From NCBI GenBank assembly GCA_020831865.1, contig JAFIFT010000019.1:219152-283151 (forward strand): 64,000 bases of DNA, read 5' to 3'. Position numbers and translations under genes: made by a program. Below, piece after piece: positions 55,777 through 64,000 of this stretch; positions within the stretch are counted from its first letter, which is position 1, and each line of letters starts with the position of its first letter. Source of the stretch: Legionellaceae bacterium (GTDB lineage: Bacteria > Pseudomonadota > Gammaproteobacteria > Legionellales > Legionellaceae). The notes under the pieces were generated by a model. The model did not search any database. It was not told the DNA's origin and was given only the letters and a program-made list of their open reading frames with translations.

Positions 55777-57291
55777 TTACCGAAGCATTTTCAGAATTTT
55801 TTTACCGAGCGCCTTATTCAGCAGTTGCGCAGGCAGTTTCACAGACAACTCCTCCAAATTGGGCAAAATCAGCGGCTGCCGCAGGGTGCCGCTCACTCGC
55901 AAGGGAAACTGCCCCCCCAGACGCTCCTGCAGGAGTAAGAGGCCTCTACTGACGTGGAGTGGGGTAAAGGTCACACCCAGTGTGCCCTGTAACCGGCGGT
56001 TCGCCAGATCACTGGTGAGCGCACCGCTGATGGCCACGCTTTCATTCACCATACTCAAACCGGATACGGCCAACACTCCCTTCTGCAAAGAAAACGGCAA
56101 TACTGCAATTTGGAATGGCGTATCTCCTTGAGCTGACAAAGCAGAATCGAAACGGAACAGGGCAGGGATATCCTCCAAGCGCAATGCGCCCTCTTTGCCA
56201 AGGCTATCAAAGCGCGATTGCAGCACCGTCAGCATGCCCGGAAGATCAACCCCCAAAAGCCGGCCATTCAACAGACTCAGACTCCCCTCACCCTGCAAGT
56301 TCTGCAGGAGCGCTGAACCCAGTCGTCCCTGCAAATGAACGGTACCATTCATTTCACCACTCAGAAACGGCTTCTCGTTAATGGCGGCCAGCAAACGCTG
56401 CGTATCCAAACCATTGACGGTCTGTTTCAGTTGGAATTGATACCCTTCCCGATCCAGAGACGCACTGCCATTTGTGCTCCCATTGAGCAAAAGCAGGTTG
56501 AGCGGCTCCAAACGCAATTGTTGATCGTTGAGTACCAATCCCGCATTCATTTGCGTAATGGGCAAAGATTGTATTTGCAAATCATTGAGTGTCAACTGCC
56601 CACGAGCCCGTATTTTTTGCAGGATGGCATCGCCATCGGACAAATCAGTGGGCATAAACACATGCCCATCAAAACGCAGCTTTGTCTCGGTTGAGATAGG
56701 GGCACCCTGCAAACTCAACTGACCTTTCAGTTTAATCGGGAACTCCGTATAGGATGGACTGGCCTCGAGTTGCAGCTGCGCAAAAACCCATTGTTGCGCC
56801 GCCTGATGGATGACCAGCTTGCTGTTATTCAAACGAATACGCTGTATGGCAATGCGCTCGGCATCCACAGATAATGAGCGGGTTTTGCTGGGACGTCCGG
56901 GCTTTGCCCGTACTTGATGATTCTGCCGGCTCTCCCTGGCATGAATATCCAACTGCAAACCATCCACCACGACCTCGCCAAAAACCAGCCGGCCACGCAA
57001 TAAGGGCGTCAGTTCCAGATTCAGCAACAGCCGTTGTGCGGCCATGTGGTATGTGCCTTTATCGGCCTGCCCTATGGTGAGCTCATCCATTCGGATGCCG
57101 GGGCGCGGAAAAATCTGCCAGGCCAACTCCCCCTGAATATGCACAGGCTGATGCGTCAGCATACTGATGCGTTCTGCCACAAAGTGCTTCATCGTTTCAG
57201 GCTGCATACTGCGAGAAAAGAGCCAAAGCCCCACAACACCAAGCAATAATAGAACAACAAAGAGCAGAAGGATTCGTTTAAAAAAGCGCAT
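55777..57291 (-). CDS. AsmA-family inner-membrane protein
   Basis: About 504 aa from ATG 57291 (MRFFKRILLLF), with AGGA 5 nt upstream; a TTG at 57312 is weaker. One N-terminal membrane segment is followed by the AsmA N-terminal domain (VHIQGELAWQIFPRPGIRMD, ELTIGQ, LLNLELTPLLRG) and the C-terminal AsmA core (GEMNGTVHLQGRLG, GEGSLSLLNGRLLGVDLPGML). AsmA proteins span the periplasm and are linked to phospholipid transport to the outer membrane. Convergent with folE. Confidence 0.88.
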   Translation of the reverse strand: MRFFKRILLLFVVLLLLGVVGLWLFSRSMQPETMKHFVAERISMLTHQPVHIQGELAWQIFPRPGIRMDELTIGQADKGTYHMAAQRLLLNLELTPLLRGRLVFGEVVVDGLQLDIHARESRQNHQVRAKPGRPSKTRSLSVDAERIAIQRIRLNNSKLVIHQAAQQWVFAQLQLEASPSYTEFPIKLKGQLSLQGAPISTETKLRFDGHVFMPTDLSDGDAILQKIRARGQLTLNDLQIQSLPITQMNAGLVLNDQQLRLEPLNLLLLNGSTNGSASLDREGYQFQLKQTVNGLDTQRLLAAINEKPFLSGEMNGTVHLQGRLGSALLQNLQGEGSLSLLNGRLLGVDLPGMLTVLQSRFDSLGKEGALRLEDIPALFRFDSALSAQGDTPFQIAVLPFSLQKGVLAVSGLSMVNESVAISGALTSDLANRRLQGTLGVTFTPLHVSRGLLLLQERLGGQFPLRVSGTLRQPLILPNLEELSVKLPAQLLNKALGKKILKMLR

Positions 57292-57506
57292 GATGTCCTG
57301 AAGAAAGTTCAATAATCAAACAGTATACCACAAAACAAACCGCAATTGGCAAGCCTGTCGGAGGTCCATATCGTGCAACTCCGATTTGGTTATTATACTG
57401 CTTGCCTTTATACTCTATATCATATGAAACGCATGGGAAGGCCCTGCGCTACCAATAGTTTTGTGACAACGGCCCAGAACCCTTTGAAAAAAGACTAGAG
57501 AGAACC

Positions 57507-58070
57507 ATGAACACTGTTGCTGTATATTTAGGCGCTAATCCTGGAAACCACCATCAATGGAGCGAGGCGGCCATTGCCCTGGGGCAAGCGCTTGCGAATA
57601 TGAATCTTGGCTTGGTATATGGTGGCTCAAGCTTGGGTTTGATGGGCGTGTTAGCTAAGACGGTGCACAAGAACGGCGGAAATGTCACTGGCATCATCAC
57701 CAGACAACTTATCGATAAAGAAAAGCCTCCAAGCCAACTGGATGAATTACATATCGTGGAGAGTATGCAAGAGCGAAAGCAGCTCATGATGCAGATGTCG
57801 GATAGTTTTATTGTGATGCCAGGCGGACTGGGTACCCTGGAAGAAGCTTTTGAAACCTGGAATGCAATAAAAATTGGCGTATTAAAGAAAAGCATTGGCT
57901 TTTTAAATATCAATGGGTACTTTGATGGATTATTCGCGTTTATTGATACCTGCACGCAACATGGTCTGCTGTTAAGAAAAGATGGGGGCATCCCTATCAT
58001 TGAGTCTGAGGTGGCGTCACTATTAGCCAGGTTGTTCCCCCTGCATCAGTCGGAGCAGGAGCGGGTTTAA
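57507..58070 (+). CDS. LOG-family protein (nucleotide 5'-monophosphate phosphoribohydrolase type)
   Basis: 187 aa. The LOG signature PGGLGTLEEAFETW and the earlier YLGANPGNHHQWSEAA and VYGGSSLGLMG are characteristic. Family members split (cytokinin) nucleoside monophosphates into base and ribose 5-phosphate; the bacterial role is often general nucleotide metabolism. AGAGAG before the ATG. It converges on the tRNA cluster. Confidence 0.88.
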   Translation: MNTVAVYLGANPGNHHQWSEAAIALGQALANMNLGLVYGGSSLGLMGVLAKTVHKNGGNVTGIITRQLIDKEKPPSQLDELHIVESMQERKQLMMQMSDSFIVMPGGLGTLEEAFETWNAIKIGVLKKSIGFLNINGYFDGLFAFIDTCTQHGLLLRKDGGIPIIESEVASLLARLFPLHQSEQERV

Positions 58071-58138
58071 GAGAGAGGAACCGTCCAAAACCTGCCTGCC
58101 CGCAAGCAGAGCTTTGCAGGCTTGCAAGAGAGTAGAAT

Positions 58139-58227
58139 TGGTGCCCAGGGCCGGAATCGAACCGGCACGGAGTTTTAGCTCCGAGGGATTTTAAGTCCCT
58201 TGCGTCTACCTGTTTCGCCACCTGGGC
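58139..58227 (-). tRNA. tRNA-Leu (anticodon TAA)
   Basis: Reverse complement begins GCCCAGGTGGCGAAACAGG and has the anticodon arm AGGGA-CTTAAAA-TCCCT (anticodon TAA), a long variable arm, GGTTCGATTCC and an encoded CCA. 89 nt. Third in transcription order of the minus-strand tRNA cluster. Confidence 0.96.
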
Positions 58228-58233
58228 ATAGGA

Positions 58234-58307
58234 TGGAGGCTGAGGCCGGAATCGAACCGGCGTCCACGGCTTTGCAGGCCGCTGCAAAACCACTCTGCCA
58301 CACAGCC
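58234..58307 (-). tRNA. tRNA-Cys (anticodon GCA)
   Basis: Reverse complement begins GGCTGTGTGGCAGAGTGG, has the anticodon loop CTGCAAA (GCA), T-loop GGTTCGATTCC and encoded CCA with U as discriminator, as expected for Cys. 74 nt. One mismatch (T-T) in the acceptor stem. Confidence 0.95.
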
Positions 58308-58322
58308 AATGTGTGCACTTTT

Positions 58323-58348
58323 AAAAAAAAAGCGACTTGTCGTCGCTT
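58323..58348 (-). terminator. Intrinsic terminator between tRNA-Gly and tRNA-Cys
   Basis: On the minus strand AAGCGAC-gacaa-GTCGCTT (7-bp stem, 5-nt loop) is followed by eight or nine T residues. It lies directly downstream of tRNA-Gly. This suggests that tRNA-Gly ends here, and that Cys and Leu are reached by read-through or by their own promoter. Confidence 0.75.
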
Positions 58349-58354
58349 AATTTT

Positions 58355-58430
<76 letters not shown>

Positions 58431-58573
58431 GTCTCTTAGAAATGCAATTTTACGGATTTCTCGGTTCTTGTCAACGATTTATTTTATAAAATTTCAACCT
58501 CTCCGAATATTGCCGTCCAGCTGCCCAAAATGGGCGTGCGTTCACCCCTTCGCAGGCTATTGTTGAGCACAGC

Positions 58574-59143
58574 TCACCGGATTCGTTCTCGCATCAACTC
58601 CGGCCAGGCAATGGATAAATACATCACCATTGACCATAGGGTTAAAATAGCAGCGAGATACAACAGCAAAAATCCCAACATTCCCAAAACATGCCGGAGC
58701 GGGTCAAAGGTAATTAACAAAACCAAGGCTATCATTTGTACCGTTGTTTTAATCTTGCCAATATAACTGACCGTGACACTGGCCCGACTCCCCACTTCGG
58801 CCATCCATTCCCGTAAGGATGAAATGATAATTTCACGCCCTACGATGATAATCGCCGGCAACGTAATGTAATCCAGTTCTTTATTACCGGTTAGCAATAG
58901 CAGACAGCTGGCCACCAGGAGCTTATCCGCCACAGGATCTAAAAAAGCGCCAAAGGGTGACATTTGCTGCCAACGACGAGCCAGATAGCCATCCAGCCAG
59001 TCCGTAAAGCTGGCCAGGGCAAAGATCAGCGCCGCAACAGGATGCGCCCAATCAAAGGGCAGATAAAAGATAATAATGAACACCGGTATTAAAAGGATTC
59101 GCATCAGCGTTAAAATATTCGGTGTGCTATACAGTGGACTCAC
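58574..59143 (-). CDS. pgsA: CDP-diacylglycerol--glycerol-3-phosphate 3-phosphatidyltransferase
   Basis: Inner-membrane enzyme making phosphatidylglycerol phosphate. 189 aa with several membrane segments. The CDP-alcohol phosphotransferase signature D(x2)DG(x2)AR(x8)G(x3)D(x3)D is complete: DWLDGYLAR, then G, then FLDPVADK. It starts with MSPLYSTPNILTLMRI as typical. Upstream of the tRNA cluster on the same strand, as in several gammaproteobacteria. Confidence 0.95.
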   Translation of the reverse strand: MSPLYSTPNILTLMRILLIPVFIIIFYLPFDWAHPVAALIFALASFTDWLDGYLARRWQQMSPFGAFLDPVADKLLVASCLLLLTGNKELDYITLPAIIIVGREIIISSLREWMAEVGSRASVTVSYIGKIKTTVQMIALVLLITFDPLRHVLGMLGFLLLYLAAILTLWSMVMYLSIAWPELMRERIR

Positions 59144-59152
59144 AAAAAACCC

Positions 59153-59812
59153 CTACGTTTCCCGCTTGAAAATAAATTCGGCAACCTGCTGATAATTGTC
59201 AAATACCGCTAATGCTCCCTGTGCCAGCATCGCTTCGGCCTGCTGATGGTAAAAGTCAACCCCAATCCCATCCACCTGTAATTGTTGCGCCATCAAAATA
59301 TCGCTCGTCGAATCACCAATCATCAAGCAGTCTTCAGCGCTCTTGCCATAGACCGCCATAATCTGCTCCAACATTTCCGGATCCGGTTTGGCCGCAGCTT
59401 GTCCCGCCGCACGGGTAACGGGGAAATAGGGTTTTAGGCCCGTCTGCTCGAGCGCCCGCTGCAAAGCACGCTCGCTTTTGTTCGTAGCAATCGCCAGGTC
59501 GATACCCCGTTGTTGTAAGGTCTCAACCAATTCGATGGCGCCAGGGAAAAGCGCGATATCTTCCTGCCGCCTTAACAGCGCTATCTGTACGTCATTAATG
59601 AGATGGTCATAAGTCTCATTCGTCAGGTCAGGATACAGCTTACGCAAGGCTGTGGCCAGGCCATAGCCGGCAAAGGCCAGAGCACGTTCCGGCTCTGGTT
59701 TTTCAAGACCCGCCTGCTCTGCTACATTGCCAACAATTTTTAAAATAATCCCCAGGGTATCCCCAAGTGTACCCTCCCAATCAAAGACTACCAGACTATA
59801 CGTTTTCGCCAT
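59153..59812 (-). CDS. HAD-family phosphatase, phosphoglycolate phosphatase-like
   Basis: 219 aa. HAD motif I is FDWEGTL (nucleophile Asp11), with Glu13 in place of the usual second Asp of DxD. Motif II is ATNKS, Lys is in AAKPDPEML, and motif IV is MIGDSTSDILMA. Cap helices follow motif I, so it is a Gph-type enzyme. The substrate may be 2-phosphoglycolate or another small phosphoester. The order rluC-HAD is frequent in gammaproteobacteria; here the HAD start follows 6 nt after rluC. Confidence 0.88.
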   Translation of the reverse strand: MAKTYSLVVFDWEGTLGDTLGIILKIVGNVAEQAGLEKPEPERALAFAGYGLATALRKLYPDLTNETYDHLINDVQIALLRRQEDIALFPGAIELVETLQQRGIDLAIATNKSERALQRALEQTGLKPYFPVTRAAGQAAAKPDPEMLEQIMAVYGKSAEDCLMIGDSTSDILMAQQLQVDGIGVDFYHQQAEAMLAQGALAVFDNYQQVAEFIFKRET

Positions 59813-59818
59813 ATGCTG

Positions 59819-60751
59819 TCAGTTCCTCGCCCGTAATTGCTCAATGGCATCCGCAAACTTCTGATCCAGCGGTGCATCAAAGTGGTAATGCCGACCCTCA
59901 AGATTAAATCGAATTGTCTTGGCATGCAAATAAAGTCGCCCGTCTAAAGCGGAAAAAAGTGGCGCGGCCTCTTTCGGCGCGTACTTTGCGTCATTGATAA
60001 TCGAATGCCCAATCGATGCACAATGAACCCGTATTTGGTGGGTACGACCGGTACGTGGACGAGCCTCCAGCAAGCTCGCTTCGGCCATGGTTTCCAATAC
60101 CTTAAGTTCGGTCAGCGAAGGCTTGCCGGTCGGGTCGACTTTCACCAGGCGCTCCCCGGATTGCAATTGATTTTTAATCAGCGGCGCATCCACGGTCCGC
60201 GCTGCCCCGGCAGTCCAGGAGCCGTGCACCAATGTCCAATACATTTTATCAACCTCTCGAGCTTCCAGAAGCCGATGCAGAGCACGCAAAGCACTGCGCT
60301 TTTTCGCCAGCACCAGACACCCGGAGGTTTCCCGGTCAATACGATGGACTAATTCCAGATAGTGTAAGTCCGAACGCAGTTGACGCAGGGCTTCAATCAC
60401 ACCAAGCTTCAGCCCACTACCACCATGCACGGCGATACCCGTTGGCTTGTTGATGACCAGAAAGCATTCATCTTCGTAGACAACCACCTCTTTCAGTCTG
60501 GCGGCAACCTGTGAGCCCGTCCAGTCGGTAGCGTCTTTCTCGCTGGTACGCAACGGGGGCAAACGAATCCGATCGGCGGTTTGCAGGCGGTAATCCGGCC
60601 GTACTCTTTTTTTGTTGGCTCGCACTTCCCCTGAACGGATGATGCGATAGATGTGGCTCTTGGGAACGCCTTTTAATTCTCGCAGTAAATAATTATCGAG
60701 TCGTTGTCCTGACTCGTCTTCACTAATTTCTTTATAGGTAACTTCTGTCAT
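59819..60751 (-). CDS. rluC: 23S rRNA pseudouridine synthase RluC
   Basis: About 310 aa. An N-terminal S4 RNA-binding domain (GQRLDNYLLRELKGVPKSHI) is followed by the RluA-family catalytic domain with HRIDRETSGCLVLAKK, the Asp being catalytic, and RTHQIRVHCASIGHSI. Start at ATG 60751; a TTG two codons earlier is possible. Divergent from rne, the classical arrangement. Confidence 0.93.
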   Translation of the reverse strand: MTEVTYKEISEDESGQRLDNYLLRELKGVPKSHIYRIIRSGEVRANKKRVRPDYRLQTADRIRLPPLRTSEKDATDWTGSQVAARLKEVVVYEDECFLVINKPTGIAVHGGSGLKLGVIEALRQLRSDLHYLELVHRIDRETSGCLVLAKKRSALRALHRLLEAREVDKMYWTLVHGSWTAGAARTVDAPLIKNQLQSGERLVKVDPTGKPSLTELKVLETMAEASLLEARPRTGRTHQIRVHCASIGHSIINDAKYAPKEAAPLFSALDGRLYLHAKTIRFNLEGRHYHFDAPLDQKFADAIEQLRARN

Positions 60752-61339
60752 TGTCAATAAAAACCTATTTGCTCACAGCATTTTTTTTGCTATATTAGCC
60801 ATACATGCAGGTAAACTCTACTTGTATGACCGAATTATAACGTATTTATTGGTAAATACTTACCAATTGATGATTTATATTGAAAATAAAATGCGCTTTC
60901 TGATGAATGACAGAGGAAGCAAACCTGTATCGAACTTTTAGGAAAGATGAAACCAGATACCACCGTGTGATGACAGACTGACGACCCAGTCTTCTCTTGG
61001 CAGCGCCCTCCATAAGGCAGCAACCCCTATACCAAACGGGGAAAACAGCTGATGTTGCAGGAGTTGACCCCCCAGATCTGGTCATCCGTTACGCCCCATA
61101 CTCACGACGCGGCGGGTCAAAAAAACAGAGCGAACACTAGCTCGGATGGATAACAGGTTGTGCCAAAGATGTGCAAAAGTGATTTTCACTGAGAACGACA
61201 GTGCTTACCCAAGCAGCAACATAAAAACTGTCTTCGTTTGACTGAAACGGATCCTGTTTCAGTTAAAATAGCGATACGAACCGATTGCATTGCCTCAATA
61301 GCATTCAGCAGTAGAAAGTGCCCATGTAAGGGGTTTTAG
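60752..61339. other. Long rne leader and rluC-rne divergent promoter region
   Basis: Almost 590 bases without a gene between rluC and rne. The last ~80 bases hold a perfect inverted repeat (61241-61263) next to a TTAAAAT that could be a -10. RNase E commonly has a long structured 5' leader used for its own mRNA feedback, which may explain the length. Confidence 0.5.
61241..61263. promoter_or_regulatory. Perfect 8-bp inverted repeat upstream of rne
   Basis: ACTGAAAC at 61241-61248 and GTTTCAGT at 61256-61263, separated by ggatcct. A TTGACT lies at 61238-61243, overlapping the left arm, and TAAAAT at 61264-61269 directly follows the right arm. The repeat thus lies between possible -35 and -10 boxes (20-nt spacing, longer than ideal). 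It might be an operator or a leader hairpin. Confidence 0.5.
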
Positions 61340-63316
61340 ATGGAAAGAATGTTAATTAATGCTGCGCAGACCGAAGAAATCCGCGTAGCACTGGTTCGAG
61401 ATCAGTTTCTTTATGATCTCACTATTGAGTCACCCAAAGATGTACAAAAAAAAGGAAGCATTTACAAAGCGACCGTTACCCGCATCGAACCGAGTCTCGA
61501 CGCCGTTTTTGTTGAATACGGCTCCAAACGCCAGGGTTTTTTACCGGTCAAGGAAATCGCACCAGAATACTTGGCCAAAATTGAGAGCAAAGACGGCGAA
61601 GAAAAACCGGGCATTAATCGCCTGATACGGGAAGGGCAGGAAATTCTCATCCAGGTCGATAAAGAGGAACGAGGTAATAAAGGTGCCGCGTTGACCACCT
61701 ATATTACCCTGGCGGGATGTTACCTGGTATTAATGCCCAATAATCCAAGCTCCGGCGGGATTTCCAGACGGATTGAAGGCGATGAGCGCGACCAGCTCAA
61801 GGACACCCTGAATGCCTTGAATTTACCGGAAGGGATGGGGCTGATTATCCGCACTGCAGGAGTGGGTAAAAATCAGGATGAACTGCAGGCCGACTTGGAC
61901 ATGCTGCTCAATCAATGGAAAGCAATTCAGCGTGCCTGGCAAAATGAAATGGCGCCCTGCCTTCTGAACCAGGAAGGCAATGTCATTATTCGTTCCATCC
62001 GCGATAATTTGCGCAAAACCGTCAGTGAAATCATTATTGATGATCACGTTGCCTACACCAAAGCACGTGAATACATCGAGATGATCAAACCTGAGTTTCT
62101 GAAAAATCTGAAACTGTATAATAGCAAAGTTCCCCTATTCATCAATTATGGCATCGAAAGCCAGATTGAAACGGCCTATCGACGCGAGGTCAAACTGCCT
62201 TCCGGCGGCGCGTTGGTCATCGACCGCACCGAAGCGCTGATTTCCATTGATGTCAACTCGGCCAAAGCTACCGGCGGCTCTGACATCGAAACAACAGCTT
62301 ATAATACCAATCTTGAGGCTGCGGATGAGATTGCCCGACAATTGCGGATTCGCGATCTGGGGGGACTGGTCGTCATTGACTTCATCGATATGAGTTCCAA
62401 TAAAAATCAGCGTGATGTTGAAAATCGCCTGAAAGAGGCTTTACAGGCCGATAGAGCCCGTATCCAAATTGGACGCATCTCGCGTTTTGGTTTGCTGGAG
62501 ATGTCTCGACAGCGCCTGCGTCTGTCGCTGGGAGAAAGCGATCAGGACATCTGTCCACGCTGCGAAGGTCGCGGTAGCGTTCGTAATATTCAGTCCCACA
62601 GCCTGTCGCTGATGCGCCTCATCGAAGAAGAAGCCCTAAAAGAGAAAACCGCTGAAGTACAGGTACAGCTACCGGTTGAAATGGCTACCTTTTTAAGTAA
62701 TGAAAAACGCAATTATATTGCGATTATCGAGAAACGACATGCGGTTAATATTCTGCTCATTGCCAATCCCTATCTGCAAATGCCGCAATATTCCATTAAC
62801 CGGATTAAGGCCGATAATCTAAGCAAACAACGCAAACGCAGTTATGAACTTATCCAACAACCCGAGGTTGAGATAGCTCGAACCAATGAGGTAAGACCCG
62901 CGGCTGAGCCTGTCGTTAAAGCTTTTGTTTCCGCGCCAGAGAGCCAGAAGCAGCAAAATAATTTCATCAAACGCCTGTGGAACAGCCTGTTTGGTGCCAG
63001 CACGGATGAACGCACAGGTGCTGCTGCCGGAACAGAGACCAATAAAGCACGCCGTAGCCCTGCTGCGCAAACGGCTACGCGACAAAACAGCAACAGCCAG
63101 CGTCCGGAGCAACGCAGCCAGAGCCAAAACCGCAGGCGCCGCCCCAGTGGTGGAGCGAACCGCACTGGCAGTAGCGCAAACCCACAAAATGCCAGTCGCA
63201 ATCGCCGCCCGGCCGGAAGCCAGGGCAACCGCAGCGTCAGCAGCAGAACTCCAGCAACGGCAAATGACGCCGCAAAAAAAAAAGGAGCTAAAGGCAGCAC
63301 TGGTGCCGATAGCTGA
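61340..63316 (+). CDS. rne: Ribonuclease E
   Basis: 658 aa, endoribonuclease of RNA decay and rRNA/tRNA processing. The S1 domain is near residues 35-125 (KGSIYKATVTRIEPSLDAVF). The catalytic Asp motifs DVNSAKATG (~303) and VVIDFIDMSS (~346) and the Zn-link CPRCEGRG (Cys404/407) are at the same positions as in E. coli. The C-terminal half is much shorter than E. coli's (1061 aa): about 140 residues of Arg/Asn/Ser/Ala-rich sequence with RPEQRSQSQNRRRR, an RNA-binding tail without obvious scaffold segments. AAGGGG before the ATG. Confidence 0.95.
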   Translation: MERMLINAAQTEEIRVALVRDQFLYDLTIESPKDVQKKGSIYKATVTRIEPSLDAVFVEYGSKRQGFLPVKEIAPEYLAKIESKDGEEKPGINRLIREGQEILIQVDKEERGNKGAALTTYITLAGCYLVLMPNNPSSGGISRRIEGDERDQLKDTLNALNLPEGMGLIIRTAGVGKNQDELQADLDMLLNQWKAIQRAWQNEMAPCLLNQEGNVIIRSIRDNLRKTVSEIIIDDHVAYTKAREYIEMIKPEFLKNLKLYNSKVPLFINYGIESQIETAYRREVKLPSGGALVIDRTEALISIDVNSAKATGGSDIETTAYNTNLEAADEIARQLRIRDLGGLVVIDFIDMSSNKNQRDVENRLKEALQADRARIQIGRISRFGLLEMSRQRLRLSLGESDQDICPRCEGRGSVRNIQSHSLSLMRLIEEEALKEKTAEVQVQLPVEMATFLSNEKRNYIAIIEKRHAVNILLIANPYLQMPQYSINRIKADNLSKQRKRSYELIQQPEVEIARTNEVRPAAEPVVKAFVSAPESQKQQNNFIKRLWNSLFGASTDERTGAAAGTETNKARRSPAAQTATRQNSNSQRPEQRSQSQNRRRRPSGGANRTGSSANPQNASRNRRPAGSQGNRSVSSRTPATANDAAKKKGAKGSTGADS

Positions 63317-63333
63317 GTAAGCAACCCTCCTCT

Positions 63334-63360
63334 GTGCCTGGAGCTTTTTGCCCCAGGCAC
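63334..63360 (+). terminator. Hairpin after rne
   Basis: GTGCCTGG (63334-63341) and CCAGGCAC (63353-63360) form a perfect 8-bp stem with an 11-nt loop shortly after the rne stop. It is not followed by a T-run, so its terminating strength is uncertain. Confidence 0.45.
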
Positions 63361-63442
63361 GCTTCCCCACCGCCTTACACACGAATAATACTCATTTGCA
63401 TTTGTGCTATACTCTAATTACCTTAATGAGCGGGAAGGGCGC

Positions 63443-63643
63443 ATGCTGATAAAAACCCTGAGTTTTGCTGTGGTACATTTCAGTATCGCATTTAGTGTTA
63501 CCTTCTTCCTGACCGGTAATCTGCTACTGGGAGGCGCCATTGCCTTAATTGAGCCTTTATGCAATACCTTTGCCTATCACCTGCATGAAAAACTGTGGTC
63601 TCTAAGGGGAAGGTCTGGCCAGGGCAATATAATGCCCTCCTGA
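63443..63643 (+). CDS. DUF2061 small membrane protein
   Basis: 66 aa from ATG 63443 (GGAAGGG upstream). Two membrane segments and the DUF2061 pattern KTLSFAVVHFSIAFSVTFFL ... GGAIALIEPLCNT ... HEKLW. Function unknown. Upstream codons are in frame but lack a start site. Confidence 0.8.
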   Translation: MLIKTLSFAVVHFSIAFSVTFFLTGNLLLGGAIALIEPLCNTFAYHLHEKLWSLRGRSGQGNIMPS

Positions 63644-63854
63644 TGCCATTTGCCTCCCGTGAATCAGAACGGGTGTGGGGTATCAATGTATTTCAAATGC
63701 TTTACGTAACGCAAGCGTATTGGCGTACCGCACGAACACTATCTATGCAGCAGAACAAGTGCGGTACAAAAGTTCAAATAAGCAAGTTCGTCTGGATGCC
63801 GCGGACAAGCCGCGACACGTGGGGCGGGGGTGAATGGTCAACAACCCCAAAAAA

Positions 63855-63886
63855 ATAATAAAAAAAAGCGGCACAAGGGCCGCTTT
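63855..63886 (-). terminator. rRNA operon terminator
   Basis: On the minus strand AAAGCGGC (63879-63886) pairs with GCCGCTTT (63865-63872) around a 6-nt loop, followed by a T-rich run (TTTTTTATTATTTTTTT). It lies 13 nt after the 5S 3' end and is a strong intrinsic terminator. Confidence 0.85.
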
Positions 63887-63898
63887 AGGGAATAAAAA

Positions 63899-64000
63899 CC
63901 TGACGATGACCTACTTTCACATGGGGAGACCCCACACTATCATCGGCGCTGGTCTGTTTCACTTCTGAGTTCGAGATGGGATCAGGTGGGGCCAGACCGC
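63899..64000 (-). rRNA. rrf: 5S ribosomal RNA, 3' part
   Basis: The reverse complement carries the 5S core CCACCTGATCCCATCTCGAA followed by CTCAGAAGTGAAA, and it ends AGTAGGTCATCGTCAGG. The gene starts beyond the right edge. It is the last gene of an rRNA operon that must continue to the right on the minus strand. Confidence 0.95.

Overview
The window reads as a chromosomal segment of a gammaproteobacterium, most likely an intracellular or protist-associated member of the Legionellales (Legionella/Coxiella-like). Evidence is the division and cell-wall cluster ending ftsQ-ftsA-ftsZ-lpxC, ZipA, HslVU, RNase E divergent from RluC and a class I PHA synthase, mixed with eukaryote-like or effector-like proteins: a leucine-rich-repeat protein, a tubulin-tyrosine-ligase family protein, a 1595-residue unknown protein, and two MFS carriers resembling phagosomal transporters. 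The assignment is an inference from gene content; the rRNA at the right edge is only a 5S fragment.

Left part (1-15.5 kb): the 3' end of a gene with 33-residue tandem repeats; a minus-strand operon of a MaoC-phosphotransacylase fusion, acetate kinase and FabI; tRNA-Ser(GGA); a TraB/ChaN-like unknown; a plus-strand operon of two MFS carriers and phosphopentomutase; hslVU behind a good sigma-32-type promoter; and phaC followed by a TTL-family ATP-grasp gene.

AT-rich accessory island (about 15.5-25.9 kb): a 535-residue protein with a possible clan-CD (C80/caspase-like) His/Cys dyad, then a polymorphic-toxin locus read right to left. It begins with a small Gly-rich/Sel1-like protein and a 1247-residue protein with an N-terminal J domain. 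The reading frame of that protein is broken just before an AHH-family nuclease tip, which is still readable in the next frame. An Imm11 (DUF1629) immunity gene follows, then a tandem array of four paralogous small immunity-like genes. Each of the four is preceded by a start-less remnant of a different toxin C-terminus ending in a conserved AQHYPPTGAE motif, coupled to the immunity gene by a TAATG overlap. Truncated copies of a second immunity gene and a fragment of the toxin body lie between units. This is the most unusual system in the window.

Central part (25.9-45.9 kb): an LRR protein divergent from smc-zipA, which runs into murF-mraY-murD-ftsW-murC-murB-ddl-ftsQ-ftsA-ftsZ-lpxC. murG is missing from its usual place between ftsW and murC, and smc-zipA stands where mraZ/mraW-ftsL-ftsI-murE would usually lie. 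A DciA-like (DUF721) gene converges on lpxC.

Right part (46-64 kb): a PH-domain membrane protein, a polysaccharide deacetylase converging by 4 nt on mltA, the 1595-residue protein, ppa, hinT, folE, an AsmA-family gene, a LOG-family gene, a tRNA cluster (Gly-GCC, Cys-GCA, Leu-TAA) with an internal terminator, pgsA, a Gph-like phosphatase, rluC, rne with a long leader containing a perfect inverted repeat, a DUF2061 gene, and the terminator and 3' part of a minus-strand 5S rRNA.
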